From the NCBI GenBank assembly GCA_006226895.1, contig SBFN01000238.1, forward strand, positions 1 to 9,853: DNA of 9,853 nt, written 5' to 3'. The notes beneath the pieces were generated by a model, which was not told the DNA's origin, made no database searches, and saw only the letters and a program-made list of their open reading frames with translations. Shown one piece after another: positions 6,050-9,853 of the stretch (its first letter is position 1; every line of letters begins with the position of its first letter). The translations under genes and the position numbers were made by a program. The DNA comes from Deltaproteobacteria bacterium (GTDB lineage Bacteria; Desulfobacterota; Desulfuromonadia; Desulfuromonadales; BM103).

Positions 6050-7408
6050 ATGGCTGACAAGGATCAGTTCACGTTTGAAGATGAGGATGAGAGTCCTGAA
6101 AGCAGTGTAACGAAGAAGGAAGAACTCCAGCAGCCGGATACAGGCGGTGATGAAATCTTCTTTGATACAGAAGAAGGCCTTTCGGGAACCAGTCTCGGTG
6201 AGCAGGCGGACACTGAGGAGGCCGACAGAGGCAGCGAAGAATTTTTTTTCGATAATGAAGAGGATGATTCTGAGCCCGAGCAGGATGTTCAGCCTGAATT
6301 TGTTACAGCGCATGATGAGGAGGGCAGCTTTTCAGGAGGTGAAGACCTCTTCGGCGATAACTTGAATGCCGGGTTCCCTGAAAGCGAGGAGGACATTGAC
6401 GACCCTGTCGATTTCGTCCCTGAGCCGCAGGAAAAAAGCGGTGGTTCAAGAAGCCGCACTCTGTTGATGGTGTTGCTGCTGGTCATCGTCGCCGCTGGCG
6501 GTGCTTATTATTTCATGGGCCTCGGCAGTTCGACGCCCTCCGTGCCGACCGTTAAAATGCCTGTAGAAACGCCGGCCAAAGCAGTCGCTGTGCCGCCACC
6601 GCCACCCCCTGCCAAGGCACCTGCAGAGAAAGCAGCCCCAGAAAAAGGGAAGCCAGTGAGTGTTGCCGTGCCTCCGCCACCTGCCCCAGCCGTTGCCAAG
6701 AAAGAGGTTATGCCTGCTGCGGCAGCAGCAAAGGCTGCTCCTGCAGAGACGCCTAAACAAAAGCCTGCCAAGCCTGCACCGACGTCGGTCGCGGTACCGG
6801 CACCGGTTCCCGCACCAGTTCCGGTAAAACCTGCTCCAGCTGTCACAGAAAAAGCCCCCAAGGCTCCCCCTGTCAAGGCTGCAGAGACAAAGACCGTCAA
6901 AGTGGAGAAACCTGTGGCCGCCGCTAAGCCGGTCATCGCTCCTAAACAGGCCGCGGGTGGTGCCTACGCACTGGATGCCGGTTCCTATCTACTGGAGTCA
7001 AACAGGAAGACTTTGGTTGCAAAGATTGAAAAGCTCGGATATCAGGCGCTGGTGACTCCTGTCGATGCCACGATTGATATGACGCGCCTGCGTCTCGGAA
7101 CCTACAGCAAGGAAGACGTCCAGTCTTCGCTGGCCTTTGCCCGAGAGATTGAACCTGGCTCCTACAGCGTTCCTGCTGGTGATGGTTATGTGATCTATGC
7201 CGGAACGTTCCTCAAGACGAATAACCTGGAAAAGATTAAAAAGCGGTTCCTCGCTGAAGGGCTCCAGGTCAAATCTGAACCGGTACAAGTCGTCAGAACC
7301 TTGAGTCGCGTACGCTTCGGCCGTTTTGCCAGCAAAGAGGATGCTGCAGAGGCTGCCACCGTTGTTGCAAAGGCTGGAGTGAAAGCGGCAGTTGTAAAAG
7401 CCAAGTGA
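6050..7408 (+). CDS. Type II membrane protein with acidic cytoplasmic tail, Pro/Ala/Lys-rich linker and two SPOR-like modules
   Basis: 452 residues; the ATG follows GGGAGGT (6038-6044) by 5 nt. Layout: residues 1-130 are very acidic and probably disordered and cytoplasmic, with a repeated motif (DQFTFEDEDE at 5-14, DEIFFDTE at 34-41, EEFFFDNE at 63-70, EDLFGDN at 98-104). GGSRSR then precedes a single membrane helix at about 137-157, giving an N-in orientation. Residues about 160-300 are a Pro/Ala/Lys/Val linker with three VAVP-containing repeats, suited to crossing the periplasm. Residues about 305-365 (YALDAGSYLLESNRKTL, LRLGTYSKED) and 379-450 (YVIYAGTFLKTNNLEKI, VRFGRFASKEDA) are two tandem copies of a SPOR-like fold. 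SPOR domains bind glycan strands lacking stem peptides at division septa. The architecture is FtsN/DedD-like, so a cell-division or envelope role is inferred. It is not assigned as FtsN because no FtsN-specific motif was recognised. The linker is repetitive in DNA as well. Confidence 0.82.
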   Translation: MADKDQFTFEDEDESPESSVTKKEELQQPDTGGDEIFFDTEEGLSGTSLGEQADTEEADRGSEEFFFDNEEDDSEPEQDVQPEFVTAHDEEGSFSGGEDLFGDNLNAGFPESEEDIDDPVDFVPEPQEKSGGSRSRTLLMVLLLVIVAAGGAYYFMGLGSSTPSVPTVKMPVETPAKAVAVPPPPPPAKAPAEKAAPEKGKPVSVAVPPPPAPAVAKKEVMPAAAAAKAAPAETPKQKPAKPAPTSVAVPAPVPAPVPVKPAPAVTEKAPKAPPVKAAETKTVKVEKPVAAAKPVIAPKQAAGGAYALDAGSYLLESNRKTLVAKIEKLGYQALVTPVDATIDMTRLRLGTYSKEDVQSSLAFAREIEPGSYSVPAGDGYVIYAGTFLKTNNLEKIKKRFLAEGLQVKSEPVQVVRTLSRVRFGRFASKEDAAEAATVVAKAGVKAAVVKAK

Positions 7409-7425
7409 TGGAGTTGTCTTGATTT

Positions 7426-8472
7426 ATGTCACACCCTGAATCTAGTACCGTGCGTTTAAAAGTCTCTCCTGAGGTTGCACGGATTGTCAAACCGGGGGCC
7501 CCCCGCGATGCCCAGCTGGCGGCAGCGCGGGGGGCTCTCCCCCTTGCAGGCAAGGATCTCCTTGCCATACTCTTCTTCCTTTGCCGCAGCAGTGACGCTG
7601 AGGTCAAGAAGGCGGCGGTAAAGACTTTACGTGAGCTTCCAGCGACGATCCTGTCTCCTCTCTGTAAAGATGAGAGCCTGCACCCGCAGTTACTTGAATT
7701 GATGGTAAGAGCCAGGATGGCCGACGTAGATTTGATGGGGGCTGTTGTCATGCACCCTGCCGTTACTCTTAAAACCCTGCTCTATCTTGCTCAAAAGGCT
7801 GGCGCCGATGTCTTGGAGCGCTTGGCTGGTCACCAGAATATGCTTTATGAGAATCCAGAAATCGTTGAGGCGATTTTTGCCAATCCTGCGGCAGAAAAGG
7901 CTTTAAAATTCAAGCTGGGTTGGCAGGATCCGGAAGATGTTTCAAAACAGGAACCGCCTCAGGAGGATGGTGAAAGCGAGGAAGAGGCTGATGAGGAGGG
8001 TCGTAGTCAGGCTGAAATAGAGGCCCTGATGGAAGAGGCAGATCACGAAGGCCTGTCTAAATACCAGATTGCTCTTGAACTTAAAGTTGCAGAAAAGATC
8101 AAGATGGCCCTGACCGGCGACAAGGAATGGCGTACCATCATGATGAAGGAATCGAACAAGCTGGTTCAGGCTGCCGTCATGAAAAATCCGAGAATCAGTG
8201 ATGGTGAAGTGCTGATGGTCGCCAAGACCAGAACCTCTAGCGACGATTTGATTCGCATGATTTTGCTCAATAAAGACTGGGTGAAGAATTACGAGGTTAA
8301 AAAGGCGCTGCTTGTCCATCCGAAAACCCCGCCGCCGAAAGCTTTTCGTTTTATTACTTACCTGTCGATGAAAGATCTTAAGGAATTGGCGAAAAGCCGA
8401 CAAATTTCGAGTGTCGTTGCGAATGCTCTTCGCAAGGAGTTGCAAATGCGTATCAAGAAATCGGGTGGATAA
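7426..8472 (+). CDS. Conserved-looking alpha-helical repeat protein (LRV/HEAT-like), function unknown
   Basis: 348 residues, no signal peptide or membrane helix, so probably cytoplasmic. I do not recognise a named family with certainty. Residues about 15-165 form one helical module with repeat-like stretches (VVMHPAVTLKTLLYLA at 107-122, ENPEIVEAIFANPA at 142-155). Residues about 168-208 are an acidic linker rich in Glu. Residues about 215-345 form a second module with clearer repeats (NKLVQAAVMKNPRISDGEVL at 244-263, NYEVKKALLVHPKTPPPKAF at 288-307, MKDLKELAKSRQ at 315-326). The NP/HP turn followed by a Leu-rich helix resembles leucine-rich variant (LRV) and HEAT-type repeats, which usually serve as protein-binding scaffolds. 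The ATG at 7426 lies 12 nt after GGAG (7410-7413), a long spacing; upstream in-frame starts are blocked by a TGA. The stop codon directly abuts the ATG of the MOSC gene, implying coupled expression. Four alternating G and C tracts occur near the 5' end of the gene. Confidence 0.8.
   Translation: MSHPESSTVRLKVSPEVARIVKPGAPRDAQLAAARGALPLAGKDLLAILFFLCRSSDAEVKKAAVKTLRELPATILSPLCKDESLHPQLLELMVRARMADVDLMGAVVMHPAVTLKTLLYLAQKAGADVLERLAGHQNMLYENPEIVEAIFANPAAEKALKFKLGWQDPEDVSKQEPPQEDGESEEEADEEGRSQAEIEALMEEADHEGLSKYQIALELKVAEKIKMALTGDKEWRTIMMKESNKLVQAAVMKNPRISDGEVLMVAKTRTSSDDLIRMILLNKDWVKNYEVKKALLVHPKTPPPKAFRFITYLSMKDLKELAKSRQISSVVANALRKELQMRIKKSGG
7494..7543 (+). repeat. G/C-tract inverted repeats inside the 5' end of the repeat-protein gene
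   Basis: Four tracts in order: G5 (7494-7498), C6 (7499-7504), G6 (7529-7534), C5 (7539-7543). GCCCCCCGCG (7498-7507) and CGCGGGGGGC (7526-7535) are a perfect 10-bp inverted repeat with an 18-nt loop that itself holds CAGCTG. The third and fourth tracts can instead pair across CTCT. The pairings share arms, so they are mutually exclusive. The element lies about 70-120 nt after the start codon. Whether it affects expression is not known. Confidence 0.6.
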
Positions 8473-8943
8473 ATGAAAGAATTAAGTCAGCGAATCGTTG
8501 CCGTCTGTACCAGTAAGGAAAAAGGTGAACGCAAAACCGATGTTGGACAGGCAGAGTTACAGGAAGGTTTTGGTTTGATCGGTGACGCCCACGGTGGCGA
8601 TTGGCATCGTCAGGTCAGTTTGCTGGCGATCGAGAGTATCGATAAAATGCGTGCGGCAGGGCTCGATGTGGGCCCCGGTGATTTTGCCGAGAACCTGACA
8701 ACCCAGGGGGTGAACCTCTATGTCCTGCCTGTTGGAACTCGCTTGCGTGTCGGTGATTCCGTCTTGTTGGAAATGACTCAGATCGGCAAGGAATGTCACG
8801 ATCGTTGTGCCATCTATCATCAGGCCGGTGATTGTGTTATGCCGAGAGAAGGTGTCTTTGCCACCGTTGTTAGCGGCGGTCTGGTGAAGACCGGCGATCG
8901 CCTGGAAGTTCTGGAGCCGGTTGCAACGCAGGAGGGCTTATGA
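8473..8943 (+). CDS. MOSC-domain protein, stand-alone
   Basis: 156 residues forming a single MOSC domain, the beta-strand-rich domain at the C-terminus of Moco sulfurases and in YiiM-like proteins. It is proposed to carry or transfer sulfur, or to handle molybdenum cofactor ligands. Motifs: GLIGDAHGGDWHRQVSLLA (34-52), GDFAENLTTQG (69-79), LRVGDSVLLEMTQIGKEC (91-108), and a Cys-rich segment with Cys108, Cys112 and Cys121 before MPREGVFA. A conserved Cys in this region is the expected sulfur carrier in MOSC proteins; which of the three does the job is not decidable by eye. The start ATG directly follows the stop of the preceding gene, with GGGTGG (8463-8468) as a likely ribosome binding site. 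The stop overlaps the mogA start by 4 bp (ATGA). That tight link to mogA suggests a molybdenum/tungsten cofactor task. The exact reaction is unknown. Confidence 0.9.
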   Translation: MKELSQRIVAVCTSKEKGERKTDVGQAELQEGFGLIGDAHGGDWHRQVSLLAIESIDKMRAAGLDVGPGDFAENLTTQGVNLYVLPVGTRLRVGDSVLLEMTQIGKECHDRCAIYHQAGDCVMPREGVFATVVSGGLVKTGDRLEVLEPVATQEGL

Positions 8944-9437
8944 GTGCGCTCAGACCTTTCCGTGTCGGCGTTCTGACTCTTTCAGACAAAGGTTCGCAAG
9001 GTCAGCGAGTAGACGAAAGCGGGCCTGTGGTTGAAGACCTGCTGGCTCCTGTCGGTGAGGTTGTGCATGTTGCCATCCTGCCTGATGACCTTGCATCGAT
9101 TGCCTCTCTGCTGATTGCATGGACGGATCAGGAAAATTTAGACCTTATCGTAACCACCGGCGGCACAGGGTTGAGTCCCAGGGATGTGACCCCTCAGGCA
9201 ACCATGCAGGCGATTGATTATGAAATCCCGGGGATGGCTGAAGCGATGCGCATGCAGAGCCTGCAGAAGACGCCCCACGCTATGGTCTCCCGCGCTGTTG
9301 TCGGTGTCCGCAAGCAGACGATGATCATCAACCTGCCGGGGAGCCCCAAGGCGGCAAGAGAGAATCTGGAAACTTTGTTGCCGGCTTTACCCCATGCCCT
9401 GGCAAAGCTGGGCGGCGATCCTTCTGATTGTGCTTGA
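8940..9437 (+). CDS. mogA: Molybdopterin adenylyltransferase (MogA/MoaB family)
   Basis: Adenylates molybdopterin with ATP, preparing it for molybdate or tungstate insertion by MoeA. It is a cytoplasmic protein, trimeric or hexameric in relatives. The 165 residues cover one MoCF/MPT-binding domain: RVGVLTLSDKGSQGQRVDES (8-27), the nucleotide/MPT-binding TTGGTGLSPRDVTPQA (72-87), IPGMAEAMR (96-104) and NLPGSPKAARENL (131-143). It is shorter than E. coli MogA (195 residues) but matches the short MogA/MoaB forms. The full SPRDVTPQA loop and PGMAEAMR favour MogA activity; MoaB remains an alternative name for some homologues. AGGAGG (8930-8935) lies 4 nt before the ATG, inside the end of the MOSC gene, and the start codon overlaps the MOSC stop. 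It is the last gene of the plus-strand row and faces the ZIP transporter gene. Confidence 0.92.
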   Translation: MSALRPFRVGVLTLSDKGSQGQRVDESGPVVEDLLAPVGEVVHVAILPDDLASIASLLIAWTDQENLDLIVTTGGTGLSPRDVTPQATMQAIDYEIPGMAEAMRMQSLQKTPHAMVSRAVVGVRKQTMIINLPGSPKAARENLETLLPALPHALAKLGGDPSDCA

Positions 9438-9456
9438 AGTTCAGGCCCTGGAAAAT

Positions 9457-9532
9457 GGTGGTTGGGGGCCGGTGGGTAAAGTTTATAACTTATTACCAGA
9501 CCCTGCCCCTCATCCCAAGCCCCCGCCCCACC
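9457..9532. terminator. Candidate bidirectional terminator: nested inverted repeat between convergent mogA and ZIP genes
   Basis: An inner hairpin at 9475-9497 pairs GGTAA+AGTT with AACT+TTACC, with a 2-nt TA bulge and a TAT loop. An outer arm pairs GGTGG (9457-9461) plus GGGGGC (9464-9469) with GCCCCC (9519-9524) plus CCACC (9528-9532). It sits exactly in the convergent spacer where a shared terminator is expected. There is no good T tract after the outer arm on the plus strand; on the minus strand the sequence after the arm is ATTTTCC. The call therefore rests on position and symmetry. Confidence 0.4.
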
Positions 9533-9853
9533 TTAATGGGCAAGAAACCTGCTGTTCAGGCGAGCAGAATGCAGCCACCGAGGGCCAGTGGCCGAGAAGC
9601 CGCGACTACGATGAGATTCCTGGATCAGATCGGGAGCCGCGATACAGACGAAGGAGCCGCCTGCCGTAGCAAGCAGGGTGCCGAGGACCGATTGGGACAG
9701 ATTTTTGACCAGTGTAAAGGTCAAAATCGCCGCTCCCTGGGTTGCAAGGGCGACAAAGGAGCTAAGTTGAATCACCTTCCCGCGATGCCAGCCATAGTAC
9801 AGCAGGATTGCGATCATGGAAATTCCCTCAGGAACTTCGTGAACTATAACACC
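9533..9853 (-). CDS. ZIP-family metal transporter, C-terminal fragment with probable frameshift (N-terminus outside window)
   Basis: Minus-strand frame open from the window edge to TAA at 9535-9533, 106 residues. It begins GVIVHEVPEGISM; the HE-x-PEG motif is the metal-binding core of membrane helix 5 of ZIP (zinc/iron permease) transporters, which import Zn2+, Fe2+ or related ions across the inner membrane. Further hydrophobic segments follow: VIQLSSFVALATQGAAILTF (helix 6), and LGTLLATAGGSFVCIAAPDL (helix 7), then IQESHRSRGF. ZIPs normally end with an eighth helix. In this frame the tail is instead polar (ATGPRWLHSARLNSRFLAH), while the frame shifted by one nucleotide reads PLALGGCILLA and then stops (TGA at 9558-9556). 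A one-base insertion relative to the ancestor, or a sequencing error, is the simplest reading. Metal specificity cannot be told from this part. Confidence 0.82.
   Translation of the reverse strand, partial: GVIVHEVPEGISMIAILLYYGWHRGKVIQLSSFVALATQGAAILTFTLVKNLSQSVLGTLLATAGGSFVCIAAPDLIQESHRSRGFSATGPRWLHSARLNSRFLAH

Noticed and set aside
6446..6936. Antisense Gly/Ala/Thr-rich open frames opposite the SPOR protein linker
   Set aside because: Composition reflects the reverse of Pro/Ala/Lys codons in a repetitive linker; no start signal or domain is present.
9394..9669. Plus-strand open frame of 91 codons running from mogA into the ZIP gene
   Set aside because: It starts inside mogA, crosses the candidate terminator and runs antisense to the ZIP helices. 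The translation is Pro/Arg-rich with no recognisable domain.

Overview
The window looks like ordinary chromosome from a delta-proteobacterial lineage, most likely Desulfuromonadales/Geobacterales (Desulfuromonas- or Pelobacter-like). This is an inference from gene content, protein style and the period-7 spacer repeats. No replicon-specific or phage genes, IS elements, tRNA, rRNA or CRISPR repeats were seen.

Layout. The left edge (1-878, minus strand) holds a nearly complete outer-membrane lipoprotein with a coiled coil and an OmpA/Pal-type peptidoglycan-binding domain. It starts with GTG and runs off the window at its C-terminus. A 232-bp divergent spacer (879-1110) separates it from eight plus-strand genes in a row: nadC (NAD synthesis), birA (biotin protein ligase and repressor-like regulator), coaX (type III pantothenate kinase), an EF-G paralogue with a non-canonical G3 motif, a membrane-anchored protein with two SPOR-like modules, a repeat protein of unknown function, a MOSC-domain protein, and a mogA-type molybdopterin adenylyltransferase. 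The right edge (9533-9853, minus strand) is the C-terminal part of a ZIP-family metal transporter, convergent with mogA, and it shows a probable frameshift near its end.

How the genes fit together. nadC-birA-coaX is a cofactor block (NAD, biotin attachment, CoA). The last three plus-strand genes are very tightly packed: 0 bp between the repeat protein and the MOSC gene, and a 4-bp ATGA overlap between MOSC and mogA. That suggests translational coupling and a shared link to molybdenum cofactor. The EF-G paralogue, SPOR protein and repeat protein in the middle have no obvious metabolic link to either end; their co-orientation suggests co-transcription, not necessarily shared function. No convincing intrinsic terminator was seen between nadC and mogA.

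Most worth a second look: heptamer (period-7) repeats filling the birA-coaX spacer; the Tyr-for-His change in the EF-G paralogue; repeated acidic F-F-D motifs in the cytoplasmic tail of the SPOR protein; the unassigned repeat protein, with four alternating G/C tracts near its 5' end; and the out-of-frame last membrane helix of the ZIP transporter. I found no clear evidence of a new defence or mobile system here.
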